NCBI GenBank assembly: GCA_026129405.1
Contig: JAHCID010000003.1
Coordinates: forward strand, 601,691 to 665,690
Length of the DNA stretch: 64,000 bases
Direction of reading: 5' to 3'
DNA from: a bacterium
GTDB taxonomy: Bacteria; Desulfobacterota; Binatia; DP-6
A program made the translations under genes and the position numbers. Under the pieces are notes generated by a model. The model searched no databases and was not told the DNA's origin. It was given only the letters and a program-made list of their open reading frames with translations. Below are positions 1-8,850 of this stretch, in pieces (position 1 is the first letter of the stretch; every line of letters begins with the position of its first letter).

Positions 1-1
1 C

Positions 2-466
2 GGGCTGCGGCTCGCGGCCGAGCTGGCGGAGCAGCTCGGACGCCCGGTCGAAGCCGCGAGCTATCTCCGTCAGCTCGCCCGCCTCGTGGTCGAGGACGAC
101 GCGCTCATCAAGCGCGCCGCGGCGCTCGAGCTGCGCGCGGCCGACGCGCTCCCGGCCGTGCCCGACGACGCCACCCTGCCCGACGAGCTCGCCATTCTCG
201 CCGATGCCGCGCTTGAGACCACGGGACGGACACGCGTCTCGGGCATCGTCGATCGCTTCTTCGCCGACAAGGGATTCGGCTTCGTACGCTACGGCGAAGG
301 GCAGACGCTCTTCTTCCACGTCACCCAGTGTCAGGACGGCGGCACCGGCATCGAGCCGGGCGCGGCCGTGTCCTTCATCGTCGGCCACAACCCGAAGAAG
401 GGAAAGCCCCAGGCCGAGGCGGTGCGCCGCCACGATCTCGTCGACGACGAGCGGGCCCTGCCCTAG
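2..466 (+). CDS. C-terminal part of a cold-shock-domain protein (truncated by window edge)
   Basis: The frame is open from the first bases of the window and stops at TAG 464-466, so only the last 154 or so residues are visible. The first 80 residues are Ala/Leu-rich and helical-looking, like the end of a repeat or adaptor domain. The last 70 form a cold-shock (OB-fold) domain, with RNP1-like KGFGFV and RNP2-like LFFHVT. Such domains bind single-stranded RNA or DNA. A Met/Val start at 86 is possible, but the open frame upstream argues that the true start lies outside. I cannot tell what the N-terminal domain is, so the protein's role is unassigned beyond nucleic-acid binding. Confidence 0.7.
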   Translation, partial: GLRLAAELAEQLGRPVEAASYLRQLARLVVEDDALIKRAAALELRAADALPAVPDDATLPDELAILADAALETTGRTRVSGIVDRFFADKGFGFVRYGEGQTLFFHVTQCQDGGTGIEPGAAVSFIVGHNPKKGKPQAEAVRRHDLVDDERALP

Positions 467-478
467 CCTAGTCGAAGC

Positions 479-1132
479 CTAGTCGGCCGGCAGCGTCGCC
501 AACGCCGCCGCCGTGGCCGGGAGGGCCACGGCGCCCGCGGCGAGGAGCGCGCGCAGGCCACGCAGCCCTGCCGCGTCGTCGACGTCGAACGTGCGCGGCA
601 GCCGAGCGACGCGGAGCCCAGCGCGCGCCGCGTTGGCCTCCGTGGTGGCGAGCACCGCCCCGGTGCCCCAGGCCACGCCCGTGAAGAGCTCCCGCGGTGG
701 CACCGTGGTGCCGACGCACCAGTAACCGCCGTCGTCGGCCGGGCCGAGAACGACGTCGCAATCCCGTCCGAGCGCCGCCGCGGCAGCGCGCAGGGTCATC
801 GGGTCGAGGTGTGGGCTGTCCGTCCCCACCGTGACGACGGGCCCGCCGTGGACGGCATGTACCGCGGCCATCGCGTGCGCCATGCGTGTTCCGAGATCGT
901 CGCCTTCTTGCACGAGACGCCGATCCGCCGCCACCGCGATCCCGAGGTCGCCGTCCGGCGGCGTGACGGCCCAGTGGATCGGGAGTCCGGCCGCCGGCAG
1001 GCGGCTGGCGAGGTCGGCGATGAAGGCGCGCTGGAGGCGGCAGGCCGCTTCGGGGCCGATGTGGGCGGCAAGCCGCGTCTTCACCGTACCGGGGCGCGGC
1101 GCCTTCGCCATCACGAGGATGGCGGCGGTCAG
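479..1132 (-). CDS. TIGR04282/DUF2064 family nucleotidyltransferase-like protein
   Basis: GT-A-fold protein of the DUF2064 (TIGR04282, CofC-like) family, whose members are thought to transfer sugars or nucleotides; the substrate is unknown. The N-terminal strand ILVMAK is followed by the NTP-binding signature PRPGTVKTRL. GTDSPHL (metal-binding region) and GPADDGGYW come later. About 217 residues, normal for the family. The first strand lies upstream of the first ATG (1109-1111) and GTG (1112-1114). The best start is therefore CTG at 1130-1132, which overlaps the grx stop as CTGA and has GGTGGG six bases upstream. The gene is translationally coupled to the glutaredoxin gene. Confidence 0.8.
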   Translation of the reverse strand: MTAAILVMAKAPRPGTVKTRLAAHIGPEAACRLQRAFIADLASRLPAAGLPIHWAVTPPDGDLGIAVAADRRLVQEGDDLGTRMAHAMAAVHAVHGGPVVTVGTDSPHLDPMTLRAAAAALGRDCDVVLGPADDGGYWCVGTTVPPRELFTGVAWGTGAVLATTEANAARAGLRVARLPRTFDVDDAAGLRGLRALLAAGAVALPATAAALATLPAD

Positions 1133-1386
1133 GCCTTGCCCACCATCGACGCCAGCTCGCCGCGCCCGTCGAGCGCCGCGAGCTCGTCGTAGCCCCCGAT
1201 GCTGGCCCCGTCGATGAAGATCTGCGGGACGGTGCGACGCCCGGAGCGGCGCATGACGTCGGCGCGCAGAGCGTCGTCGCCGCTGAGGTCGATCTCCTCG
1301 TACGCGATGCCGCGCTCGCTGAGCAGGCGCTTCGCGCGGACGCAGTAGGGGCAGCTCGGCGTGGTGAACACCTCGACGCGGGCCAT
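1129..1386 (-). CDS. grxC: Glutaredoxin 3 (GrxC-like)
   Basis: An 85-residue dithiol glutaredoxin. The CPYC redox centre lies at about residues 12-15 after a VEVFTTP strand. TVPQIFID carries the cis-proline, and GGYDEL is the glutathione-binding turn. It reduces protein disulfides with glutathione in the cytoplasm. The start ATG is preceded by a promoter-like element (TTGCCT, 17 bases, TACCGA at 1393-1421) that leaves almost no 5' leader. It is first in a two-gene unit with the DUF2064 protein and divergent from mazG. Confidence 0.92.
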   Translation of the reverse strand: MARVEVFTTPSCPYCVRAKRLLSERGIAYEEIDLSGDDALRADVMRRSGRRTVPQIFIDGASIGGYDELAALDGRGELASMVGKA

Positions 1387-1392
1387 GCATCC

Positions 1393-1421
1393 TCGGTAAC
1401 GCGCGTCCTGCGCGGAGGCAA
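1393..1421 (-). promoter_or_regulatory. Promoter-like element before grxC, leaderless arrangement
   Basis: On the minus strand, TTGCCT (1416-1421), a 17-base spacer and TACCGA (1393-1398) end six bases before the grxC ATG. The predicted +1 falls on or next to the start codon. It is back to back with the mazG element. Seen by eye; not tested. Confidence 0.4.
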
Positions 1422-1435
1422 GGTCGCGTCACGCG

Positions 1436-1464
1436 TTGACTCGCGCCCGGACCGCCGCTAGCCG
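1436..1464 (+). promoter_or_regulatory. Promoter-like element before mazG, leaderless arrangement
   Basis: TTGACT (1436-1441), a 17-base spacer and TAGCCG (1459-1464) lie eight bases before the mazG ATG at 1473. It has the same layout as the elements before grxC, rpsT, rpmB and pgi. Confidence 0.45.
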
Positions 1465-1472
1465 AGCCCACC

Positions 1473-2255
1473 ATGGCCGATCCCGCTGCCGTCGCCGCCC
1501 TCGCCCGCCTCGTCGACATCATGCACCGGCTGCGCGCGCCGGGCGGGTGTCCGTGGGATCGCGAGCAGACGCCCGAGACGTTGCGTCCCTACCTCGTCGA
1601 GGAGACCTACGAGGTCCTCGACGCGCTCGATGCGGGTGATCCGGGCGCCGTCCGCGACGAGCTCGGGGACCTGCTCCTCCAGGTCGTCTTCCACGCGGAG
1701 ATCGCGGCCGAGCACGGGGAGTTCACGATCGCAGACGTCGCCGCCGCGATCGCCGACAAGCTGGTGCGCCGCCATCCCCACGTCTTCGCCGACGTGCAGG
1801 CCGAGGACGCGGAGGCGGTGATCGCGAACTGGCGACGGATCAAGGCCGCAGAGCGGGCCGCGAAGGGCGAGGTGGGCGTCCTCGCCGGCGTCGCCCGCGC
1901 GCTGCCGGCGCTGGCACGTGCGCAGCAGGTCGGGGACAAGCTCGCCCAGGTCGGATTCGACTGGCCGGATGCGGCCGCCGTGCTCGCGAAGGTCGACGAG
2001 GAGCGCACCGAGCTGGGCGCCGCCCTCGCCGCCGGCGACGCCGCCCAGGCAGGGCGCGAGCTCGGCGACCTGCTCCTGACGCTCGCATCCCTCGCCCGTC
2101 ACCTCGGCGTCCAGGCGGAGATGGCCCTGCGCGATGCGACCGCTCGGCTGATGGCCCGCGTGGGCCACGTCGAGCAGGCGGCGAACGGGTCGCTGGCGGA
2201 TCTCGACGCTGCCCAGCGCGATCGGCTCTGGAGCGCCGCGAAGGCCGCGGAATGA
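1473..2255 (+). CDS. mazG: Nucleoside triphosphate pyrophosphohydrolase MazG
   Basis: 260-residue, two-domain MazG, the house-cleaning enzyme that hydrolyses (d)NTPs to NMP and pyrophosphate. The first domain has the GGCPWDREQT opening, then EEVYEV-like and ELGDLLLQVVFHAEIA metal-binding helices (EExxE...ExxD). The second domain repeats this with VDEERTEL and ELGDLLLTL. The length matches the family. The ATG is preceded by a promoter-like element but has no clear Shine-Dalgarno, consistent with leaderless expression. Divergent from grxC and upstream of rpsT. Confidence 0.95.
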   Translation: MADPAAVAALARLVDIMHRLRAPGGCPWDREQTPETLRPYLVEETYEVLDALDAGDPGAVRDELGDLLLQVVFHAEIAAEHGEFTIADVAAAIADKLVRRHPHVFADVQAEDAEAVIANWRRIKAAERAAKGEVGVLAGVARALPALARAQQVGDKLAQVGFDWPDAAAVLAKVDEERTELGAALAAGDAAQAGRELGDLLLTLASLARHLGVQAEMALRDATARLMARVGHVEQAANGSLADLDAAQRDRLWSAAKAAE

Positions 2256-2280
2256 GACCGAGCCCGGGGCACAACGTGGT

Positions 2281-2309
2281 TTGACCCGCTGGGAGGCGCG
2301 TGGTACCTG
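2281..2309 (+). promoter_or_regulatory. Promoter-like element before rpsT, leaderless arrangement
   Basis: TTGACC (2281-2286), a 17-base spacer and TACCTG (2304-2309) lie eight bases before the rpsT GTG at 2318. The element is nearly identical in form to the one before rpmB. Confidence 0.45.
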
Positions 2310-2317
2310 CGCCAGCC

Positions 2318-2593
2318 GTGGCGAATCACAAGTCGGCGCTGAAGCGCCACCGTCAGTCGGTCACCCGTCAGGCCCGCAATCAGGCGATCCGTACCCGCCT
2401 CCGTCACCTCGTGCGCGCCGTCCGCGCCGCGGTCGCACAGAGCGACGCGAACGCGGCCTCCGAGTCGCTCGCGCAGGCCAGCCGGGCGCTCGACAAGGCG
2501 GTGACCAAGGGCGTCGTGCACCGCAACAGCGCGTCGCGCCGCATCGCGCGCCTGTCGCACGCCGTCTACGCGCTCAAGACGTCCGCGCAGTAG
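2318..2593 (+). CDS. rpsT: 30S ribosomal protein S20
   Basis: S20 binds 16S rRNA in the small subunit. Starting at GTG 2318 gives a 91-residue basic helical protein that opens with the family hallmark ANHKSALKR and continues with VHRNSASRRIARLS. An upstream GTG at 2300 would add six non-conserved residues and would sit within the promoter-like element. The 3' end overlaps the convergent holA stop by 20 bases. S20 next to holA is a common arrangement. Confidence 0.95.
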   Translation: MANHKSALKRHRQSVTRQARNQAIRTRLRHLVRAVRAAVAQSDANAASESLAQASRALDKAVTKGVVHRNSASRRIARLSHAVYALKTSAQ

Positions 2594-3626
2594 CCGCGCC
2601 CGGGTCGCCCTTCCCGGCCAGCGCGAAGAGCGCGGCCTCGAAGACCGCCGGCGCCGGGCGCGAGGTCTTCAGCTCCAGATCGAGCCGCCGCAGGGCGTGC
2701 AGTGCCCGGTCGAGGTGCGCTGCCGAGCCGCGTCCCTGGCTCCGCCGCACCAGCCAGGGCGGGACGCCGAGCCGCTGGGCGATGGCCTCCTGTCCGAGAC
2801 CCTGCTCCGCCAGCTCGGCCACGTGCAGCGCGCGGCGGACGCTCGCCGCCAGGAACGCCGCCACCTTGATCGGCGGCTCGCCGGCGCCGAGCAGCCCGCG
2901 AAGCGCCCGCACGGCGCCGCCGAGATCGCGGCGCGCCAGCCGGTCGGTGAGCTCCTCGATGGCCTGGGCCCGATCCCCGGCGACGGTCGCCGCGACGTGC
3001 GCCGCCTCCACCCGCTGTCCCGCACCGGCGAAGAGCGACGCCTTCTCGATCTCACTCGCCAGCACGCCGAGGTCGAAGCCGGTCCGCTGCACCAGCAGGT
3101 CGGCGGCGTCGGCGGCGAGATCGCGACCGAGGTCGCGCGCCAGGCAGGCGACCCAGCGGCGGGCGGTGGCGTCGTCGGTCACCGGCGCCAGGGCCACCGA
3201 AGCGCCGGCGCGCGCGACCGCACCCGGGAGCTTGCGCCGGGCGTCCAGGGTCCGCGCGACGAGGATCAGGCGGGCCTGGCCCTGGAGGTGCGGGAGCACC
3301 GACAGGACGGCCTCCTCGCGGACCCCGTCGAGGGCCTCCGCACGCCGTATGACCAGCGCGGCGACGCCACCGAACAGCATCGGCGCCCCGAGATCGTCGA
3401 TCGCGCCGACCAGCGCCGCCGCATCCTCGTCCGCCCAGAGCGTGCGCCATGTGCTCGGACCGGCCTCGGCGTCGGAGCGTCGTCGCAGCAGGTGGAGCGC
3501 CCGGTCGGTGAGGAACGGATCCTCGCCGTGGAGGAGGTAGCATGGCCGCAGCGGAGCGCGGGTGAGGGTCGCGAGCGTCGCCTCGGCGTCCGGCGCCGGC
3601 GGCCCGCCGCGCCGTGCGGCGCTCAG
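2574..3626 (-). CDS. holA: DNA polymerase III delta subunit HolA
   Basis: Clamp-loader delta subunit, which opens the sliding clamp. Residues such as YLLHGEDPFL (about 30-40), the LARDLGRDLAADAADLL region and the C-terminal collar helices are typical. No ATG, GTG or TTG lies upstream of the conserved HGEDPFL block; the first ATG (3380) would delete about 80 residues. The only sensible start is CTG at 3624-3626. It overlaps the lptE stop as CTGA, with GGAGGG four bases upstream. That gives 350 residues, the normal HolA length. It is last in the long operon and convergent with rpsT. Confidence 0.88.
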   Translation of the reverse strand: MSAARRGGPPAPDAEATLATLTRAPLRPCYLLHGEDPFLTDRALHLLRRRSDAEAGPSTWRTLWADEDAAALVGAIDDLGAPMLFGGVAALVIRRAEALDGVREEAVLSVLPHLQGQARLILVARTLDARRKLPGAVARAGASVALAPVTDDATARRWVACLARDLGRDLAADAADLLVQRTGFDLGVLASEIEKASLFAGAGQRVEAAHVAATVAGDRAQAIEELTDRLARRDLGGAVRALRGLLGAGEPPIKVAAFLAASVRRALHVAELAEQGLGQEAIAQRLGVPPWLVRRSQGRGSAAHLDRALHALRRLDLELKTSRPAPAVFEAALFALAGKGDPGAATARTS

Positions 3627-4216
3627 AAGCCCTCCATCGCCTGCAGGTAGACGTCGCGGGCGACGATGTCGAGGAGCTCGACGAGCGCCTCGCGGCGGCG
3701 CGTCTCGCCGATCTGCACGTTGGTGAAGTTGATGAGGTCGCGCGCGTCGATGGTGCCGCGCTGGAATCGGGGCGAGGTCGTGATCACGACTCCCGACACC
3801 GCGCCGAAGTCGAGGGACTCCTGCACCAGTGCGTTCTGGTAGAGGACCCGGCCCGTGCTGCGCTCGGTCACCTTCATGCTGAGCTGGAGCAGCCCGCGGA
3901 ACTGCACCGCCTCGTCGGTCGCACCGAACGCGACGGGGGTGCTCGAGAAGCGGCGGATCGTGCCGCTCAGCACGACGTCGCCGTCGTCGCGCACGACCTC
4001 GAGCGGCCCGCGGCGCCGGAACTCCTCTTCGAGCGCGCGCTGGAGCGACACCTCGAGGCCGCGCTCGCGCGTGCGGTTGCGGAACGCCTTGATGGTGATG
4101 CTGCGCGCCGAGGGCGGGACGATGTCCCCGGCTGCGCCGGTGAGATGATAGCCGCAGCCAGACGCGAAGAGCCCCGCGGCGAACACGGCCGTGAGGAGCG
4201 CGGCGACCGACCTCAT
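3623..4216 (-). CDS. lptE: LPS-assembly lipoprotein LptE
   Basis: 197-residue outer-membrane lipoprotein. The signal peptide ends at the lipobox LFASGC (Cys 21), followed directly by GYHLTG, the LptE opening. It then has [11 protein letters not shown] and a predicted alpha/beta fold. LptE plugs the LptD barrel in LPS transport. The ATG overlaps the leuS stop as ATGA; leuS-lptE-holA is a conserved order in Gram-negative bacteria. A much longer open frame exists upstream but is antisense to leuS and not coding. Confidence 0.88.
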   Translation of the reverse strand: MRSVAALLTAVFAAGLFASGCGYHLTGAAGDIVPPSARSITIKAFRNRTRERGLEVSLQRALEEEFRRRGPLEVVRDDGDVVLSGTIRRFSSTPVAFGATDEAVQFRGLLQLSMKVTERSTGRVLYQNALVQESLDFGAVSGVVITTSPRFQRGTIDARDLINFTNVQIGETRRREALVELLDIVARDVYLQAMEGF

Positions 4217-6687
4217 ACGACGAGGCTCACCATACGCCCGGGCACCACCACCTGTTTGCGCAGCGCCCGCCCGCCGACCTGCTGCTGGACACGCGGATCG
4301 GCGAGCGCCGCCGCGAGCACGTCGGCCTCGGCCGCGTCGGACGGCACCACCACCCGCGCCCGCACCTTCCCGTTCACCTGGACCGGCATCTCGACGGTGG
4401 CACGCTCGAGCGCCGCGGGATCGGCGACCGGCCAGCGGGCCGCGTCGATCGCCCCCCCATGCCCGGTGCGCTCCCACAGCTCGCTCGCGAGGTGTGGGAC
4501 GAAGGGCTCGAGGCAGACGAGCACGACGTCGACCGCCTCGCGCAGCACGGCAGGATCGGCGGTGTCTGCCGCCGCACCGAGATCGCGCACCAGCTCCATG
4601 ATCGCCGCGATCGCGGTGTTGAACTGGAGGCGCTGGACGACGTCCTGCGTGACCCGCTCGACGGTGCGGTGCACGGCCCGGCGCAGCGTCCGGTCGGCCT
4701 CGTCCAGCTCCGCGGGTACCGGCGTCCCGGGGGCGGCCAGGCGCGGCGCGATCGCGAGCGTCAGCCGCCAGAGCCGATGCAGGAAGCGCGACATCCCTTC
4801 GATGCCCTGATCGGACCAGTCGAGGTCGCGCTCGGGCGGCGAGGCGAAGAGGCAGAACAGGCGCGCGCTGTCGGCCCCGTAGCGCTCGATGAGATAGTCG
4901 GGGTCGACCACGTTGCCTTTCGACTTGCTCATCTTGGCGCCGTCCTTGATCACCATCCCCTGCGTGAGGAGGTTGCGGAACGGCTCGTCGAGCTGGAGCC
5001 AGCCGAGATCGCGCAGCACCTTGGTGAAGAAGCGGGCGTAGAGCAGGTGCAGGACCGCATGCTCGATGCCGCCGATGTACTGATCCACGCCCCGGGTCCC
5101 GAGCCAGTACGCCAGCTCGGTCGGGTCGAAGGCCGCGGTGTCGGTGTGCGGCGAGGTGTAGCGCGCGAAGTACCACGACGACTCGACGAACGTGTCCATC
5201 GTGTCGGTCTCGCGGCGCGCGGGGCCCTGGCATCGGGGGCACGAGGTGTGGACGAAGGCCGCGTGCTCCGCCAGCGGCGACCCCGTGCCGGTGAGCGCGA
5301 CGTCCTCCGGCAGCGTCACCGGCAGCTCCGACTCCGGCACCGGCACCATCCCGCAGCCGTCGCAGTAGACGACCGGGATCGGCGCGCCCCAGTAGCGCTG
5401 GCGCGAGATGCCCCAGTCGCGCAAGCGGTAGCTGACGGTCGCCCGTCCGCGCCCGGCGGCGTCGAGCGCCGCGGTGATCCGCGCCTTCGCCTCCTCCGAG
5501 GCGAGGCCGGTGAACGCCTCCGACGCGACCAGCGTGCCCGCCCCGTCCCACGCCTCCGTCATCGCCGCCGGGTCGAGCGCCTCGCCCTCCGGCTGGACGA
5601 CGACGCGGACCGGCAGGTCGTGGGCGCGCGCGAACTCGAAGTCGCGCTGGTCGTGCGCCGGCACCGCCATCACCGCGCCCGTGCCGTAGTCCATGAGGAC
5701 GAAGTTCGCGACCCAGATCGGAATGCGCACGCCGGTCAGCGGATGACGGCACCACGCGCCGGTGAAGACGCCTTCTTTCCCCGCCGAGCGCTCGATGCGC
5801 GCCGTCGCCCGCGTGCGCTGCACGAACGCCTCGACCGCCGCTTCCTGCGACGTGCCCGCCGCGAGCCGGGCCACGAGCGGATGCTCCGCCGCGAGGCTCA
5901 CGAACGTGACCCCGAAGAGCGTATCCGGCCGCGTGGTGAAGACGACGACCTCGCCGTCACCCCCGTCGAGCGGAAAGCGCACCTCGGCACCCGCGCTGCG
6001 GCCGATCCAGTTGCGCTGCATGGTGACGACGCGCTCGGGCCAACCGCCGAGGCGATCGAGATCGCGCAGCAGCTCGTCGGCGTAGGCGGTGATGCGCAAG
6101 CACCACTGCTCCAGCTCGCGGTCGGTGACCGGGCCGTCGCAGCGCCAGCAGCGCCCGTCGATGACCTGCTCGTTGGCGAGCACGGTCGAGCACGTCACGC
6201 ACCAGTTGACGATGCCGCGCCGTTTGTACGCGAGGTCGCGCTCGAGCATGCGCAGGAAGGCGAGCTGCTCCCAGCGGTAGTACGACGGATCGCAGGTGGC
6301 GAGCTCGCGGTCCCAGTCGAACGAGAAGCCCAGCCGCTTCAGCTGCGCGCGCATGTGCGCGATGTTCGAGTACGTCCACTCCGCCGGGTGCGCGCCGTGC
6401 TGGATCGCGGCGTTCTCGGCCGGCAGACCGAACGCGTCCCAGCCGATCGGATGCAGCACGCGATTGCCGGCGAGCCGGCGCTGGCGCGCGATGACGTCGC
6501 CGATGGAGTAGTTGCGCGCGTGCCCCATGTGGATGCGTCCCGATGGGTACGGGAACATCTCGAGCACGTAGTAGGGCGCGGCGCCGGGATCGACGCGGGC
6601 CGCATGCGTGCGCTCGGCCTCCCAGCGTGCCTGCCACTTCGCCTCGACGACGGCCGGCTCGTAGGCGTCAGCGACGGGCGTGCTCAT
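4213..6687 (-). CDS. leuS: Leucyl-tRNA synthetase
   Basis: 824-residue class I aminoacyl-tRNA synthetase. The HIGH-type motif is in [12 protein letters not shown] (about residue 50). Zinc-ribbon cysteines WCVTC/CWRC, a CP1 editing domain with [10 protein letters not shown], the [10 protein letters not shown] block, KMSKSKGN (about residue 586) and the C-terminal anticodon and leucine-specific domains follow. All expected parts are present and the length is typical. The start overlaps the nusB stop (ATGA). Confidence 0.97.
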   Translation of the reverse strand: MSTPVADAYEPAVVEAKWQARWEAERTHAARVDPGAAPYYVLEMFPYPSGRIHMGHARNYSIGDVIARQRRLAGNRVLHPIGWDAFGLPAENAAIQHGAHPAEWTYSNIAHMRAQLKRLGFSFDWDRELATCDPSYYRWEQLAFLRMLERDLAYKRRGIVNWCVTCSTVLANEQVIDGRCWRCDGPVTDRELEQWCLRITAYADELLRDLDRLGGWPERVVTMQRNWIGRSAGAEVRFPLDGGDGEVVVFTTRPDTLFGVTFVSLAAEHPLVARLAAGTSQEAAVEAFVQRTRATARIERSAGKEGVFTGAWCRHPLTGVRIPIWVANFVLMDYGTGAVMAVPAHDQRDFEFARAHDLPVRVVVQPEGEALDPAAMTEAWDGAGTLVASEAFTGLASEEAKARITAALDAAGRGRATVSYRLRDWGISRQRYWGAPIPVVYCDGCGMVPVPESELPVTLPEDVALTGTGSPLAEHAAFVHTSCPRCQGPARRETDTMDTFVESSWYFARYTSPHTDTAAFDPTELAYWLGTRGVDQYIGGIEHAVLHLLYARFFTKVLRDLGWLQLDEPFRNLLTQGMVIKDGAKMSKSKGNVVDPDYLIERYGADSARLFCLFASPPERDLDWSDQGIEGMSRFLHRLWRLTLAIAPRLAAPGTPVPAELDEADRTLRRAVHRTVERVTQDVVQRLQFNTAIAAIMELVRDLGAAADTADPAVLREAVDVVLVCLEPFVPHLASELWERTGHGGAIDAARWPVADPAALERATVEMPVQVNGKVRARVVVPSDAAEADVLAAALADPRVQQQVGGRALRKQVVVPGRMVSLVV

Positions 6688-7145
6688 TCCGCTCCACCAC
6701 CACCCGGCCCCTCGCTGCTGGCCGCGCGCCGCGCCGCGAGCTGCTGCGCCACCTGGTCGAGGACGCCGTTCACGAACGCCGGCGACTCCTCGCTGCCGAA
6801 GCGGCGCGCGATCTCCACCGCCTCGTTGATCGTCACCGGCGTCGGGATCTCCGGCCGGCCGATCATCTCCCAGGTGGCGAGCCGCAGGAGGTTGAGATCG
6901 ACCTTCGAGAGCCGCGGCAGCTTCCAGTGCTCGCTGCTCGCGGCGACCAGCGCGTCGACCTCGGCCAGGTGCTCGCGCACGCCTTCGACCAGCTCGCGCG
7001 CGAAACGCTGGACCTCCGCGTTCTCGTGCTCGAAGTGCCGCCAGAAGAGCGACAGGGCTCGCCCCGACTGAGCGTCGTCGCCCAGCATGTCCTCCTGGTA
7101 GAGGGCCTGGAGGGCGAGCTCGCGGGCGGCGCGGCGCGAGCCCAC
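6684..7145 (-). CDS. nusB: Transcription antitermination protein NusB
   Basis: 153-residue all-helical NusB, which binds boxA RNA with NusE for rRNA antitermination. It opens with [15 protein letters not shown] and has [18 protein letters not shown] and [15 protein letters not shown]. The start is GTG at 7143-7145, one base after the ribH stop; the longer open frame upstream is antisense shadow. ribH-nusB is a widespread pair. Confidence 0.95.
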   Translation of the reverse strand: MGSRRAARELALQALYQEDMLGDDAQSGRALSLFWRHFEHENAEVQRFARELVEGVREHLAEVDALVAASSEHWKLPRLSKVDLNLLRLATWEMIGRPEIPTPVTINEAVEIARRFGSEESPAFVNGVLDQVAQQLAARRAASSEGPGGGGAE

Positions 7146-7146
7146 G

Positions 7147-7620
7147 TCAGAACCTCTGGACCATGCGCAGGAGGTGCACCATCTCGAGCGCGGTGATCGC
7201 GGCCTCGTAGCCCTTGTTGCTGTGGTCGCCGCCGGCCCGGGCGAGCGCCTGCTCCATCGTGTCGGTGGTGAGCACGCCGAAGGCGATGGGAAGGTCGTAG
7301 CGCCGTGACACCTCGCCGATGCCGGTCGCGGCCGCGCCGGCGACGTAGTCGAAGTGCGGCGTCTCGCCGCGCACGACCGCGCCGAGCGCGACGATGGCGT
7401 CGTAGCGGCCGGTGAGCGCGAGCCGCTGGGCGCAGAGCGGCAGCTCGAAGCAGCCGGGGACCGTCGCGACGTCGATGGCGTCTTCGGCGACCTTGAGCTC
7501 GACCAGCGCTTCGAGGGCGCCGGCGAGCAGCTTGTCGGTGACCGCGCGGTTGAACCGCGCGAGGGCGATGCCCACGCGCAGGCCCTCTCCAGCGGGCTCG
7601 GCATTCCAGTGACGGGGCAC
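7147..7620 (-). CDS. ribH: 6,7-dimethyl-8-ribityllumazine synthase
   Basis: 157-residue lumazine synthase, the penultimate step of riboflavin synthesis. It condenses 5-amino-6-ribitylamino-uracil with dihydroxybutanone phosphate. It shows ARFN near the N-terminus, VPGCFELPL, ALGAVVRGETPHFDYV, GVLTTDTMEQA and the C-terminal GYEAAITALEM. It forms icosahedral or pentameric shells in other bacteria. It lies directly after ribBA; no ribE is nearby. Confidence 0.96.
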   Translation of the reverse strand: MPRHWNAEPAGEGLRVGIALARFNRAVTDKLLAGALEALVELKVAEDAIDVATVPGCFELPLCAQRLALTGRYDAIVALGAVVRGETPHFDYVAGAAATGIGEVSRRYDLPIAFGVLTTDTMEQALARAGGDHSNKGYEAAITALEMVHLLRMVQRF

Positions 7621-7629
7621 GACGGGCTC

Positions 7630-8841
7630 TCAGCGCGGACCGGGCAGGCCGGAGAGGAGGTGCCCCAGCTTGGCCTGCTTGGTCCGCAGATACTGGAGGT
7701 TGCCGGGGCGGGGCTCGATCTCGAGCGCCTGGCGCGACGTGACCGTCACGCCGTAGGCCTCGAGGCCGGCGATCTTGCGGGGATTGTTGGTGAGCAGCCG
7801 GGCGCGACGCACGCCGAGGTCGCGCAGGATCTGCGCCCCGATGCCGTAGTCGCGCAGGTCCTCGTGGAAGCCGAGCTCGAGGTTGGCCTCGACCGTGTCG
7901 CGTCCCTGGTCCTGGAGGGCGTAGGCGCGGATCTTGTTGGCGAGGCCGATGCCGCGTCCCTCCTGATGGAGGTAGACGAGGACGCCCTGCCCCGCTTCCG
8001 CGATGAGCGCGATGGCGCGGTCGAGCTGCTCGCCGCAGTCGCAGCGCTCGGAGGCGAAGACGTCGCCGGTCAGGCACTCGGAGTGGAGGCGGACGAGCAC
8101 CTCGGCGTCGCCGCGGACGTCGCCCATGACCAGCGCCACGTGCTGCTGCTGGTCGACGCTGTTGTCGTAGACGATGGCGCGGAAGGTCGCACCGCTCGCG
8201 AGCGGCACGACCGCTTCGGTACGACGCCGCACGAGCGTGTCCGAGCGCAGGCGCATCTGGATCACGTCGGTGACGGTGAGCGTCGGCAGGGCGTGGTCAC
8301 GCGCGAGCGCGGCCAGCTCGTCGGCGTTGGCGAGGTTGCCGTCGCGGCCGAGCACGTCGCAGAAGACGGCCTCGAACCCCAGCCCGGCGAGCCGCACGAG
8401 GTCGCTCGCCGCCTCCGGCAGCGCGGCCCGGATGAGGCTGCCCCCCTGGGCGAGCTGCACCGGCGTGACGTGGCCGGGCATGACGACGTCGGCCGCCGTG
8501 GCGTCGGGTGCGACCGCGGCGAGGATGGTGGTGGCTCGGTCGCCGGCGCTGATCCCGGTGGAGACGCCGTGCCGGGCCTCGATGCTCGCGGCATAGGCGC
8601 GCTGCCCCGGGGGCGGCTGCATGGCGAGCAGCGGGATGCCGAGGCGGCGCATGCGGTCGCGCGTGAGGCCGAGACAGACGAGCCCGCGGGCGTGCGTCGC
8701 CATGCAGTTGATCGCCGCCGGCGTGGTGCGGGACGCGGCGCAGGCGAGCACCGCCTCGGGTGGGTCCGTCGCGCTGTCGACCAGCAGCACGAGGTCGCCC
8801 CGTCGCAGGCGCTCGGCGACGTCGCGCTCACTCCCAGCCAT
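7630..8841 (-). CDS. ribBA: RibBA: GTP cyclohydrolase II with a degenerate DHBP-synthase domain
   Basis: 403 residues. The C-terminal half (about 205-403) is an intact GTP cyclohydrolase II, with the zinc cysteines in [16 protein letters not shown] and [20 protein letters not shown]. The N-terminal half aligns with dihydroxybutanone-phosphate synthase ([30 protein letters not shown]), but its active-site blocks are altered. The RENEGD loop reads DPPEAV. The GGHTEA block reads AALPEA, which loses the metal-binding His. The following CE-LTNDDGT block reads [12 protein letters not shown] opening is expected to work, whereas the DHBP activity is probably lost. The protein sits between ribD and ribH, where ribE is also normally present. 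Confidence 0.9.
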   Translation of the reverse strand: MAGSERDVAERLRRGDLVLLVDSATDPPEAVLACAASRTTPAAINCMATHARGLVCLGLTRDRMRRLGIPLLAMQPPPGQRAYAASIEARHGVSTGISAGDRATTILAAVAPDATAADVVMPGHVTPVQLAQGGSLIRAALPEAASDLVRLAGLGFEAVFCDVLGRDGNLANADELAALARDHALPTLTVTDVIQMRLRSDTLVRRRTEAVVPLASGATFRAIVYDNSVDQQQHVALVMGDVRGDAEVLVRLHSECLTGDVFASERCDCGEQLDRAIALIAEAGQGVLVYLHQEGRGIGLANKIRAYALQDQGRDTVEANLELGFHEDLRDYGIGAQILRDLGVRRARLLTNNPRKIAGLEAYGVTVTSRQALEIEPRPGNLQYLRTKQAKLGHLLSGLPGPR

Positions 8842-8850
8842 TGCGGGAAC

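Noticed and set aside
3623-5755. 710-codon minus-strand frame ending in lptE
   Set aside because: Only the last 197 codons are lptE. The rest is an alternative frame of leuS, and the lptE signal peptide and lipobox fix the real start at 4216.
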